Source of the DNA: Niveispirillum irakense DSM 11586
GTDB lineage: Bacteria; Pseudomonadota; Alphaproteobacteria; Azospirillales; Azospirillaceae
Assembly (NCBI RefSeq): GCF_000429645.1
Contig: NZ_AUCG01000022.1
Coordinates: 248,001-312,000 of the forward strand
Direction: 5' to 3'
Length of the DNA stretch: 64,000 nt
Part shown: positions 46,101 through 54,152 of the stretch, one piece after another
Position numbering within the stretch: the stretch's first letter is position 1
How the letters are laid out: each line of letters opens with the position of its first letter
Notes under the pieces: model-generated
Database searches by the model: none
What the model saw: only the letters and a program-made list of their open reading frames with translations
What the model was told of the DNA's origin: nothing
Translations under genes and position numbers: made by a program

Positions 46101-46503
46101 GACCGTGGGCGACAGCCTGTCACGGCAACGGCTGATTGATGCATTCCAGGACCGTCCGGGCTTCAACGTGATCATCCTGTCAACCACGGCCATCGGATTT
46201 GGCGTCAATATCCAGGCGGCCAACCATGTCATCCATTTCACGCGCCCCTGGAACCCCGCGAAGGAAGATCAGGCGACCGACCGTGCCTATCGCATTGGCC
46301 AGGAACGGGAAGTCCATGTCAAATACCCCACCATCACGTCGCCCGACTTCGTGACTTTTGAGGCAAAGCTGGCCAAGCTGCTGGACGCTAAGCGGCAGTT
46401 GGCCGACGATATCCTAAATGGATATGAAGATATTTCCTTAGCCGAGTTTCTCCGCTCTGATGGGCCCAGACGGGGCCGGTTTGATGCAGGATGGTCCGAT
46501 TGA
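43105..46503 (+). CDS. zorD: Zorya defence protein ZorD (SNF2-type helicase/nuclease)
   Basis: This protein of about 1132 aa has an N-terminal half of roughly 600 aa without common motifs and a C-terminal SNF2 motor: Walker A ADDMGLGKTLQ (near 645), DEAQ (near 767), LTTYETLRDQ, and motif VI with HFTRPWNPAKEDQATDRAYRIGQ-type residues. ZorD degrades invading DNA once the motor signals infection. The start ATG overlaps zorC by 4 bp. Gene order A-B-C-D and full lengths mark an intact type I Zorya. Confidence 0.93.
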   Translation: MSLFDRWRGRRPSQPPTASLIRTFEEAGICFRPTGALSAQDAIDWLANPAPFDDWELACYLAQLHQEGWGPDLDDAFILPWDQLYTLCEQEEHRDSIGLLRLPPACPYTASLDATGSFTDISFAIHLSWLDPQARVMTGVTRIGGIMRQADGDRLLPPSAWMLAEEVRQFARRQDRSARANRQAWAHLRALAVKAGARMDDFLRRSVVISLDKLDLNMNLVSVEGTPVVELRPGAPDIPMAPWLNIFDKYTQVQDQYDLVLDDGTVMRIIPDEPVKQVLREIRDMPGRRVAGRRANTFLRNPYAVLGPAMEKVVAPARFEALRRAAGIHFNSFSIHPHRDKDGRVTQVDIQISPDDEAAPPIPPLVLTGKPDVARFANRLAQAHSRGDPCLNFQDQELDLRGDVDQQLATLSALIADRWSSRQPVPSLAEIMDLSRYSARITGFDIYRPVYSPYIQKTEKGESWLPDSIQPVIACHPPGADAPVHFTMETAQLDEMSRRVQDAQASGQGMIQMEGWPGPVSVPEALGILKAYQPLLTPSQAPLPLESFGSGMAEEMATFDHGPATGEIGQEPGPPIQLTIAENIERDDYAEKRGELLAFDEGTAPSLPKALASHVRLLPHQISGVAWLQNLWRHPAHARGCVFADDMGLGKTLQLLTFIHWYLENAPEAAPVLVVAPVSLLENWQNEIRKFFTAGAARTLTLYGKDLDRVRLPASALTEEYRAAGVGKLLSDGWRGAAQIVLTTYETLRDQELSLARERWGIMVCDEAQKIKTPNALVTRAAKKQNVRFRIACTGTPVENSLTDLWCLFDFIQPGLLPPLNAFASTYVRPIEAKTDEQRTKVEALRALVTPQILRRTKADVAQLPRKHQETCELPISPRQRHLYGQAVNNLASRRDAQEAGKGGNVGNLILTLLHDIRMICAHPHHTKFTDQGEKALGPERVDSPKLDWLHRYLEQVHAKGEKAIVFTEFRDIQRLLQRTLSRQFGLPVQVINGDNKAQTVGDSLSRQRLIDAFQDRPGFNVIILSTTAIGFGVNIQAANHVIHFTRPWNPAKEDQATDRAYRIGQEREVHVKYPTITSPDFVTFEAKLAKLLDAKRQLADDILNGYEDISLAEFLRSDGPRRGRFDAGWSD

Positions 46504-46996
46504 CAGCATGTTCCTGCGGTCCATCCCGGATTTGTCGCCGGCTGCTCGCATTTTTCCGGATTTATGTTTGATAACAAGTAACTACCATTATTTTGGAGCG
46601 GTTAAGAATTTACAGGGTGTTTTTCGGGATGCGGTTTACGGATCATGGCCGGCGGGTGGTCATGGGGGCGTTTGACGGGGGAGAAATCACCTCGGATGCG
46701 GGCGGTTTGCTGCCGCGTGAGGTTGCCGGTCTGGCTGCCGAAATCGCCCCCAACATCGGCACCCTGCCCGCCAATCTGGCAACCATGATCCGCCGGCACC
46801 TGCGCAACAACCCGGACAGATTCGAAGCCAGCCGGGTGAAGTCCGCACAACGTTACCGGTTCATCGAATAAACGCGGCAAGCCGATAGGGAAAAAAGGGC
46901 GCTTGACGGTGTGGGCAAGCCTATGGGGCTGGCATCGGCCCCACCCGGCGGGATACAAGAAAACCCGTATTTTGTTCGTCCTTTGTAGAGCCACCC
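46504..46996 (+). pseudogene. IS1380-family transposase fragment and unrecognised tail
   Basis: From about 46589 the sequence GGAGCGGTTAAGAATTTACA resembles an IS1380-type end. The N-terminal transposase start MRFTDHGRRVV and FDGGEITSDAGGLLPREV follows (46630-46723). The match stops abruptly, and the frame runs on into an unrelated segment (LATMIRRHLRNNPDRFEASR, ending 46871) that I cannot assign. No rest of the IS is present. The remaining bases to 46996 hold no other gene; a promoter for the mod gene must lie here. Confidence 0.65.
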
Positions 46997-48562
46997 ATGC
47001 CCATCCTGAATTGGTTGAACCGCGACCAGGACATCAAGGCCGCCACCCGCGTTCCCTATCGCCTGTTGGAGGAAGTGCCGGACCTGTCAGCCGGCGATGC
47101 CCAGACGGGGAACATGTTAATCCAGGGGGACAATCTGGACGCGCTGAAGGCACTGCTGCCGTTCTATGCAGGACAGGTGAAGTGTATCTATATCGACCCG
47201 CCATATAATACAAAATCGGCTTTTGAGCATTACGACGACAATCTTGAACATTCGCAGTGGCTGTCGATGATGTGGCCGCGTCTGGAGATTTTGCGGGAGC
47301 TTCTCTCGGAAGATGGTTCTATATGGGTTTCGATTGATGATAATGAAGGACATTATCTTAAGGTATTAATGGATGAAGTGTTTGGCAGAAAATCTTTTAT
47401 TTCAAATGTAGTTTGGCAAAAATCGTACACATCAAATCAAACTGCGAAATTTATATCAGATACACATGATCATATTTTTTTATACGCAAAAAATACTGAT
47501 AAATTTTCTTTAGGTAAAATTTCCCGCACCCAAGATCAAAAAAACAGCTTTAAAAACCCCGATAACGACCCAAGAGGACCTTGGAAAGCTGAGAACCTCT
47601 CGGCAGGAAAATTTTATGCCGCAGGACAATTTGAAATTGAAGGCCCAACAGGGCTGAAATTTCTACCTCCTCCTAACAGGTACTGGCGCTGCAATGAAGA
47701 AACTTATCTAAGCTGGCTTGCCGACGGTCGCATCACGTTTGGTCAAAAAAGCACTGGCAGACCAATGTTAAAAAAATATCTATCGGAAATGAAAGATGAA
47801 CTTACAGCAAACACTTGGTGGCAACATCAAGATGTAGGGAGCAATAAACAAGCCAGTATCGACTTGAAATCCTTATTTCCAGGCCAGACCGTTTTTGGAA
47901 CACCAAAGCCGGAGACACTTTTAAATAGAATTATTGAATTGTCCACGAACCCCGGCGACCTCGTGCTTGATTCCTTTCTCGGATCGGGCACGACAGCCGC
48001 TGTCGCCCACAAGATGGGCCGGCGCTATATCGGGATTGAAATGGGTGACCATGCGGTGACGCATTGCGCACCCCGGCTGCGCAAGGTGATTGAGGGGGAA
48101 CAGGGCGGCATTTCGGATAATGTGGGCTGGAAAGGCGGTGGCGGCTTCCGCTTCTATCGGCTTGGGCCGCCCGTCTTTGACGAAGATGGCCAAATCCGCC
48201 GCGATATCCGCTTTCCCACCCTGGCCGCCCATATCTGGTTCAGCGAGACGGGGCAGCCCTGGCAGGCAGCCGCCACCCCCTATGCCCATGGCCCCTTCCT
48301 GGGGCTGGGGGTGGATGGGCGGGCCTATGCGCTGCTGTATAATGGCATTCTGGGGGATAAGAAGCCCGATGGCGGCAATGTGCTGACCCGTGCCACCCTG
48401 GCCTTGATCCGGGATGCCATCACCGCCACCCATCCCACCTTGGCAGAAACGCCCTATGACCTGACCATCTATGGTGAGCAATCCCGCCTGTCCGGAACCA
48501 CATTGGCAGCGGAACGGATCAGCTTTAAACAGACCCCCTATGATGTGAAGGCGCGGGCGTAA
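46997..48562 (+). CDS. mod: Type III restriction-modification DNA methyltransferase
   Basis: This 521-aa beta-class N6-adenine methyltransferase has catalytic DPPY (67-70) before the AdoMet motif DSFLGSGTT (near 324-332), the order expected of type III Mod. The central recognition domain (about 47340-47940) is clearly AT-rich against GC-rich flanks, as in exchangeable specificity domains. It both recognises and methylates the site and guides Res. Its TAA stop shares a base with the res ATG, so the pair is coupled. Confidence 0.93.
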   Translation: MPILNWLNRDQDIKAATRVPYRLLEEVPDLSAGDAQTGNMLIQGDNLDALKALLPFYAGQVKCIYIDPPYNTKSAFEHYDDNLEHSQWLSMMWPRLEILRELLSEDGSIWVSIDDNEGHYLKVLMDEVFGRKSFISNVVWQKSYTSNQTAKFISDTHDHIFLYAKNTDKFSLGKISRTQDQKNSFKNPDNDPRGPWKAENLSAGKFYAAGQFEIEGPTGLKFLPPPNRYWRCNEETYLSWLADGRITFGQKSTGRPMLKKYLSEMKDELTANTWWQHQDVGSNKQASIDLKSLFPGQTVFGTPKPETLLNRIIELSTNPGDLVLDSFLGSGTTAAVAHKMGRRYIGIEMGDHAVTHCAPRLRKVIEGEQGGISDNVGWKGGGGFRFYRLGPPVFDEDGQIRRDIRFPTLAAHIWFSETGQPWQAAATPYAHGPFLGLGVDGRAYALLYNGILGDKKPDGGNVLTRATLALIRDAITATHPTLAETPYDLTIYGEQSRLSGTTLAAERISFKQTPYDVKARA

Positions 48563-51219
48563 TGGCGATGCAACTGAAGCAATATCAACAGGACACAATT
48601 GCCACGCTGCGCCGTTTTTTTGAGGAAGCGCGGGTGGGTGGTGCCCGCAATGCCTTTCAACAGGTAACGTCGGCCCCGGATCAGGCCAAGCGGCTGGGCC
48701 GCAATGCCGGTGCCTATGTGCCGTTGGAAGCCTTACCGGACGTGCCCTATGTCTGCGTGCGTCTGCCCACCGGTGGCGGCAAAACCATCCTGGGTGCCCA
48801 TGCCGTAGGCGTGGCGCGCGATACCTGGGTGGAAAAGGACTTCCCGACCGTGCTGTGGCTGGTGCCAACCAACACAATTCGGTTGCAGACAGCAGAGGCA
48901 TTGAAGAACCCCCGCCACCCCTATCGGCAGGTTCTGGATGACGCCTTCGGGGGCCGGGTGCGGGTGTTCGACATTGCCGATTTCCCGCAGGTGCGCCCGC
49001 ATGACCTGCGGGACCATTGCTGCATCATTGTCGGCACCATCCAGACGCTGCGTGTATCCAGCACCGATGGGCGCAAGGTCTATGCCCATCATGAGGAGAT
49101 GGAACCGCATTTCACCCGTATCCATGCCGCCGATCATCCCGGCCTGGAAAAGCTGCCTGACGGCGGGGTGAAATTCTCTTTTGCCAATCTGCTGCATGTG
49201 CATCGCCCCTTGATGATCGTGGATGAAGCGCACAACGCCGTGACCGGCTTGACGCGCGACATGCAGGCGCGGGTAAACCCCTGCGCCATCATCGAACTGA
49301 CAGCCACCCCCCGCGACCAGAAGGGCCACCGCGTCAATAATATCCTGCACAGCGTCAGCGCACAGGAACTGAAGCGGGAAGAAATGGTGAAGCTGCCAAT
49401 CATGCTGTCGGAGCATGATAATTGGCAGAATGCGGTGAACGGGGCCATTGCCAGCCGCGCGGCACTGGCAGAGGCCGCCAAGGACGATAAGGACTATATC
49501 CGCCCCATCGTGCTGTTCCAGGCGCAGGACAAGAGCCAGGAGGTGACGGTTGAGGTGCTGAAAAAGCACCTGATGGAGGTGGAACAGATCCCGGAAGCCA
49601 AGATTGCCGTTGCGACGGGGGATCAACGCGGCCTTGATGGGGTTGACCTGTTCGACCGGGCCTGCCCTATCGAATATGTCATCACTGTTGAAGCCTTGAA
49701 GGAAGGCTGGGACTGTTCCTTTGCCTATGTGTTCTGTTCGGTCTCCCGCATTCAAAGCGCCGTTGACGTGGAACAGTTGCTGGGCCGCGTGCTGCGGATG
49801 CCCTATGCCAAGCGTCGCAAAGACCCGGTGCTGAACAAAGCCTATGCCCATCTGTCGGAGCCGGATTTCGGCATGGCCGCCCGTGCCCTGACCGATAAGC
49901 TGGTGGCCATGGGGTTTGAGGAAGAGGAAGCGGCGGACAATATCGAACCCGCCCAACCGGCCTTGGTTTTGGATAGCGACCTGTTCGCCGCACGCGCCAA
50001 GCCGCCACCCGTCTTGCGGCACGCGGTGCAGCTTGATGCGGCGGCCCTGTCAGCATTGGCAGGCACGCGGCTGGATGGCGTCACCGTGCAGGCTGGTGAT
50101 GGTGGGGAGGTTGAAATCACCATTGCCGGGCGGATATCCGGTCCGGTCGAAGAAAAGATACTGGCGGCATTGCCGGCGACGGCACGGTCGGGCTTCATGG
50201 AAGCCGTAAAGCATTACCGGTTGGGGATGCAGGATCAGCTTTCACCGGCGGAGCGGGGGGAGGTTTTCACCGCCCCACGCTTGACGGCTGAAATCCAGGG
50301 GCATTTGCAGTTTGCCGATATCGACCTGTTCATGGAATGGCATGACTGGTCCATCACCTCTCACCCGGCCCGATTGGAACCGGCGGAATTTTCTGTCCGG
50401 GAGAGCGCCCGATCGTTCGAGATTGATTTGGACGGCAAGCAGGTGACCTATCATTTCGCCGATGAAGCCGAACAATTGAGCCTGGATGTGGCCGTAGATG
50501 GTTGGACGCCGGAAGCCCTGACCATCTGGTTGGAACGGCAGGTGCGCCAGCCTGATATCCATCCCAGTGATTTGCTGCGCTGGTTACGGGATATCGTGGC
50601 CAACCTGGCGGGGCCAAGGGGCATTCATATTTCCGCCCTGATGCGGGCCAAGTTCATTCTTGCCCGCAAGCTGCGGGAAAAGATCGCCGCTATCCGGCAG
50701 GGCCATCGCAACAGCGCCTATCAGCAATATCTGTTTGCCCCTACGGCCAAGGTCGGCTTCGACTTCAAGAACGGCTTCAGCTTCCGCGATGGCATGTATT
50801 GGGATCAGGCGCGCTATCGGGGGCGGTGGAAGCCGCGCAAACACTTCCTCGGGCCGGACAATGTTCCGGCCTTCGATGGCAACGAAGATGGGGAAGAATT
50901 CAAATGCGCGCAGGCGTTGGATAGTTTGCCAGCCGTCAGCTTCTGGATACGCAACGTCGCCAGGCACCCCAATTCATTCTGGCTGCCGACCGCCACCGAT
51001 AAATTCTATCCCGACTTTGTGGCGAAGCTGGAAAGCGGGAAGCTGCTGGTGGTGGAATATAAGGGTGAACATTTAGCCGACAATGCCGATACCGCAGAGA
51101 AGCGCACAATCGGCGCCCTGTGGGAGAGGACCACGGGCAACCTGTTTATGGTGGCAGAGAAAAAAGTCGGCGATGCCGATGTGCGTAAGCAGTTGATCAG
51201 TAAATTGGAACTGGCATAG
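48562..51219 (+). CDS. res: Type III restriction enzyme, helicase-nuclease subunit
   Basis: This 885-aa protein has an SF2 motor with Walker A LPTGGGKTIL (near 69-78), DEAHN (near 220), ELTATP and a QLLGRVLRMPY motif. A C-terminal PD-(D/E)XK nuclease, FYPDFVAKLESGKLLVVEYKG (near 816-836), has Asp and Glu-x-Lys in place. Together with Mod it cleaves unmethylated DNA after translocation. Length and order are normal; it looks intact. Confidence 0.93.
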   Translation: MAMQLKQYQQDTIATLRRFFEEARVGGARNAFQQVTSAPDQAKRLGRNAGAYVPLEALPDVPYVCVRLPTGGGKTILGAHAVGVARDTWVEKDFPTVLWLVPTNTIRLQTAEALKNPRHPYRQVLDDAFGGRVRVFDIADFPQVRPHDLRDHCCIIVGTIQTLRVSSTDGRKVYAHHEEMEPHFTRIHAADHPGLEKLPDGGVKFSFANLLHVHRPLMIVDEAHNAVTGLTRDMQARVNPCAIIELTATPRDQKGHRVNNILHSVSAQELKREEMVKLPIMLSEHDNWQNAVNGAIASRAALAEAAKDDKDYIRPIVLFQAQDKSQEVTVEVLKKHLMEVEQIPEAKIAVATGDQRGLDGVDLFDRACPIEYVITVEALKEGWDCSFAYVFCSVSRIQSAVDVEQLLGRVLRMPYAKRRKDPVLNKAYAHLSEPDFGMAARALTDKLVAMGFEEEEAADNIEPAQPALVLDSDLFAARAKPPPVLRHAVQLDAAALSALAGTRLDGVTVQAGDGGEVEITIAGRISGPVEEKILAALPATARSGFMEAVKHYRLGMQDQLSPAERGEVFTAPRLTAEIQGHLQFADIDLFMEWHDWSITSHPARLEPAEFSVRESARSFEIDLDGKQVTYHFADEAEQLSLDVAVDGWTPEALTIWLERQVRQPDIHPSDLLRWLRDIVANLAGPRGIHISALMRAKFILARKLREKIAAIRQGHRNSAYQQYLFAPTAKVGFDFKNGFSFRDGMYWDQARYRGRWKPRKHFLGPDNVPAFDGNEDGEEFKCAQALDSLPAVSFWIRNVARHPNSFWLPTATDKFYPDFVAKLESGKLLVVEYKGEHLADNADTAEKRTIGALWERTTGNLFMVAEKKVGDADVRKQLISKLELA

Positions 51220-51235
51220 TCAACGGGGATTGAAC

Positions 51236-52582
51236 ATGAGATTCATAATGAACGGCATAAATGGAAATTACTTACAATACATTACAGAAAATCATTCAGC
51301 CGATACTGAAGAAGTTATTGCAGCCGTGGCATATGCGACGGAGTCATCTTTATTATTTGATTGGTGCTTAGAACGAGAGATACCGCTTACTTTTTATGGA
51401 CGCCTAGATGAAGATGTTCCAGTATCGTACGCAATACTGGATAAATTTCTTAAGAAGAAGTCTCCCAATTTTGCTTGCTTCCTGGTTCAACATCATCATG
51501 CGAAAATTATCTGGTGGAAGGGGGTGGGAGTCTATGTTGGTTCCGCCAATCTAACTCAAAGTGCATGGAATAAAAATATAGAAGCAGGTTGTTTCTTTGA
51601 TGAAGCTGAAATTTCTGAAGAAATGGAAGCTGATCTAAATAAGATATTCGAAAAGCTGACTGAAAATTCAACACCTCTTACAGAGGAATTGGCAAACATT
51701 ATGAAAGATAGGGAACGCTCTATCTATAGAAATCATCCAAAACCTGACGCCTTCTGGAAGGAATCTTCATTGAAAACCTGGGGAGGGCTAACTCACGTAA
51801 GCCGTCTAGCAGCGGAGAAAGTTAGGAAAAATGCCTTTCTCGAAGAGTGGTATTCAACATTGCAGGTTCTCCGCGATATTGCTGACACCGTAAGCACCTC
51901 TGATTATAGGCCGATCTGGGTGAATGCTTCAGCCCCCAAGGGGTCGCAAGCAGACCAATTCTTACACGCTTACTATTATCAGCGTACCTTTGATGGTCGA
52001 AAAGCAAATTACAGGAAGCACTTTGAAGACAATAAAACTCGTAAATTGGACGCATTACAAGAAGCAATGAAATGGTGGCATAAATTGCCATCGCCGCCGC
52101 AAAACGAAGATATTGTTGTTAATGAGAAAGCCCCTCTTATCCAGGCCCTTCTATCTAAGGAAAAATTATCTAGTATGAGTTACGAGGATTTTCATATGCT
52201 TTGTTCGACCGTCCACGCCTTCATTGACTACTCAAGGCGCGTAAAAAATAAGTCCGTAAAATTAAAGACAGATGGAACAAAGTATACAATTCCTCAGAAG
52301 ATCGATGCCCTTTCCCATAGAATATGGAACGATCAAACGGAGAACGGCTTAACCGTTAGGGATGTGTTATCCTTTATTCTCTACGGTGGAAGTCAGGACC
52401 AACTTCCGGAACGCCTTTGGAAGTGCATTTCCGACCCGCAATGGAAGCTAGAAGGGCTCGGAGTTAGTGCATTGGGGGAGATTGTTGGTTGGGCACTCCC
52501 TGAGCGCTTTCCGCCACGCAATGGCCGCACTTCCAAGGCCCTTAGGTCGCTTGGATTTCCGGTAAAAATCCATGTTCAATAG
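51236..52582 (+). CDS. Phospholipase-D-like (HKD) protein
   Basis: This protein of about 448 aa has an N-terminal PLD-type domain. A single HKD-like site reads HHHAKIIWW then YVGSANLTQSAWNKN (about 85-117), with the His, Lys and GSANLT of PLD nucleases. The C-terminal 280 residues have no motif I know (HMLCSTVHAFIDYS). It follows res by 16 bp, probably in the same operon. Base composition is strikingly AT-rich against res and the downstream genes, so it was gained separately. PLD proteins in restriction loci often act as nucleases; a dimer would complete the active site. Confidence 0.78.
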   Translation: MRFIMNGINGNYLQYITENHSADTEEVIAAVAYATESSLLFDWCLEREIPLTFYGRLDEDVPVSYAILDKFLKKKSPNFACFLVQHHHAKIIWWKGVGVYVGSANLTQSAWNKNIEAGCFFDEAEISEEMEADLNKIFEKLTENSTPLTEELANIMKDRERSIYRNHPKPDAFWKESSLKTWGGLTHVSRLAAEKVRKNAFLEEWYSTLQVLRDIADTVSTSDYRPIWVNASAPKGSQADQFLHAYYYQRTFDGRKANYRKHFEDNKTRKLDALQEAMKWWHKLPSPPQNEDIVVNEKAPLIQALLSKEKLSSMSYEDFHMLCSTVHAFIDYSRRVKNKSVKLKTDGTKYTIPQKIDALSHRIWNDQTENGLTVRDVLSFILYGGSQDQLPERLWKCISDPQWKLEGLGVSALGEIVGWALPERFPPRNGRTSKALRSLGFPVKIHVQ

Positions 52583-52632
52583 CTTCCACTGCGCTTCCAC
52601 GCCTTGCGTCGCTTCCATGTCCCAGAAACGGC

Positions 52633-52669
52633 AACACCCGCCAAGCCATTGGCCTAGCGGGTGTTTTTT
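52633..52669 (+). terminator. Strong intrinsic terminator after the PLD-like gene
   Basis: Arms AACACCCGC (52633-52641) and GCGGGTGTT (52657-52665) enclose an inner stem GCCAA/TTGGC. T residues follow immediately to 52669 on the plus strand. On the minus strand it directly follows the tRNA fragment's CCA end, so it could also have served the tRNA gene. Confidence 0.85.
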
Positions 52670-52713
52670 GGATGCGGGGGCAGGATTTGAACCTGCGGCC
52701 TTCAGGTTATGAG
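52669..52713 (-). repeat. 3' fragment of initiator tRNA-fMet (integration site remnant)
   Basis: Read on the minus strand, these 45 nt give the anticodon loop CTCATAA, the 3' anticodon stem CCTGA, the variable loop, a perfect T stem-loop (GCAGG TTCAAAT CCTGC), the acceptor strand CCCCGCA and the terminal CCA. This is the 3' part of initiator tRNA-fMet, with CAU anticodon. The 5' half is absent; AT-rich sequence replaces it. Partial 3' tRNA copies are the usual attachment-site product of tyrosine integrases, and one lies 194 bp away. Confidence 0.85.
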
Positions 52714-52907
52714 TTTGAAAAGTATTTATACGACGATGCACTCTCGAATACGCCAAAATCACATAAATACCTGATAACACTTTTGATATTTTGACTTACT
52801 TGTACGATCAGATACCATCATCTGCGCTTCGACTTTATCTCATCTGGTAGCTATATGGTAGCTGATACCAAGCACCAGGAAGGCGTTTCCGGTGTTTCTG
52901 GAGATGG

Positions 52908-54143
52908 ATGATGGCAAAGCTCTCCAAACGTTCCGTAGATTCGGCGGCTGCCGGTCCAACCCTGAAAGTGGTCTGGGATGACGAGTTGCGGGGGTTCGGC
53001 GTCCGCATCCATCCGACTGGCCGCAAGGTCTATATCGTAAAATGCCGGATCAACGGGCAACAGCGGTTCATCACGATTGGCCAACATGGCCCTGTAACCG
53101 CCGACCATGCGCGGGCACGCGCCTATGAAATCCTGTCCGAAGCGAAGAATGGGCGCGATCCGGCACAGGAACTCGATCAGGCGCGGAAGGCCCCAACCAT
53201 GAAGGCGCTGGGAGAGCGGTTTCTGGAAGAGCATGTTGCTGTACGCTGCAAGCCTTCGACCCAGTATGAATATCGACGGTCGGTGAAGCTGTTCATCAAT
53301 CCCAAGATCGGGACCCGCCGGGTCACGGACATCCAGCGCCGGGATATTGCGGAACTGCACCATTCGCTGCGGCACATCCCGTATCAAGCCAACAGAACCC
53401 TTGGCGTGTTATCCAAGATGTTCAATTTGGCTGAAGTCTGGGGCCTTCGACCTGACGGCAGCAATCCCTGTCTGCACGTAAAGAAGTTCCCGGAGGAGAA
53501 GCGGGAGCGCTTCCTCAGCGCGGACGAATATGCGGCACTGGGGCGGACACTGGCCGAGTTGGAAGCAGCGAAATCGGAGCCGGTTTCCGTCATCGCTGCC
53601 ATCCGGTTGCTGATGCTGACGGGTTGTCGGCTTAGCGAAATCATGACCTTGAAGTGGGCCTATATCGACTGGCAGGCCAAGGCGTTCAGGCTGCCGGATT
53701 CCAAAACGGGGGCCAAAGTCGTTCTGTTTGGAGAGGCTGTCGCTGCCGTCCTCCGTGCCATCCCAAAGCTGCCGGATAATCCATGGGTCATAACGGGCAC
53801 AATGGAGGGAGCCAGACTGACAGACCTGCAACCACCGTGGCGGCGCATTCGGCATCTGGCGGGGCTGAACGATGTCCGCATTCATGATTTGCGACATTCG
53901 TTTGCCAGTGGTGCGCTGTTCTTGGGCGAAGGGTTGCCGATGATCGGGAAATTACTGGGCCATACGCAGGTGCAGACCACTGCCCGGTATGCCCATCTGG
54001 CGCTTGATCCGGTCAGGAATGCGGCCGAAAAGGTGTCCGGATTAATTGCAAAGCAGGCCGCTGGCCTTCAAGTGCTCGATTCAGGTCGAGGACGCCGGTT
54101 CAGAATCACGGGGCGACACTTAATCAATGCCAGCTGTTCTTGA
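52908..54143 (+). CDS. int: Tyrosine recombinase/integrase (phage or island type)
   Basis: This 411-aa protein has an N-terminal arm-binding DUF4102-like part (LRGFGVRIHPTGRKVYIV), a core-binding SAM-like domain (about 90-170) and the catalytic domain. The active-site residues are visible: Arg in TGCRLSEI, His-x-x-Arg in HDLRHSF, His in LLGHTQVQTTARYAH and the Tyr in ARYAH. TGGAG precedes the start. The C-terminal tail after the catalytic Tyr is longer than usual. It faces away from the tRNA-fMet fragment. AT-rich upstream DNA has two close copies of TGGTAGCT (about 52845-52863). Confidence 0.92.
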   Translation: MMAKLSKRSVDSAAAGPTLKVVWDDELRGFGVRIHPTGRKVYIVKCRINGQQRFITIGQHGPVTADHARARAYEILSEAKNGRDPAQELDQARKAPTMKALGERFLEEHVAVRCKPSTQYEYRRSVKLFINPKIGTRRVTDIQRRDIAELHHSLRHIPYQANRTLGVLSKMFNLAEVWGLRPDGSNPCLHVKKFPEEKRERFLSADEYAALGRTLAELEAAKSEPVSVIAAIRLLMLTGCRLSEIMTLKWAYIDWQAKAFRLPDSKTGAKVVLFGEAVAAVLRAIPKLPDNPWVITGTMEGARLTDLQPPWRRIRHLAGLNDVRIHDLRHSFASGALFLGEGLPMIGKLLGHTQVQTTARYAHLALDPVRNAAEKVSGLIAKQAAGLQVLDSGRGRRFRITGRHLINASCS

Positions 54144-54152
54144 AGCACAGGC

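Noticed and set aside
48733-50022. 429-codon minus-strand open frame
   Set aside because: It is antisense to res, which is well supported by motifs.
52669-52713. A complete functional tRNA gene
   Set aside because: Only the 3' 45 nt are present; the D arm, 5' anticodon stem and 5' acceptor strand are absent upstream on the minus strand.
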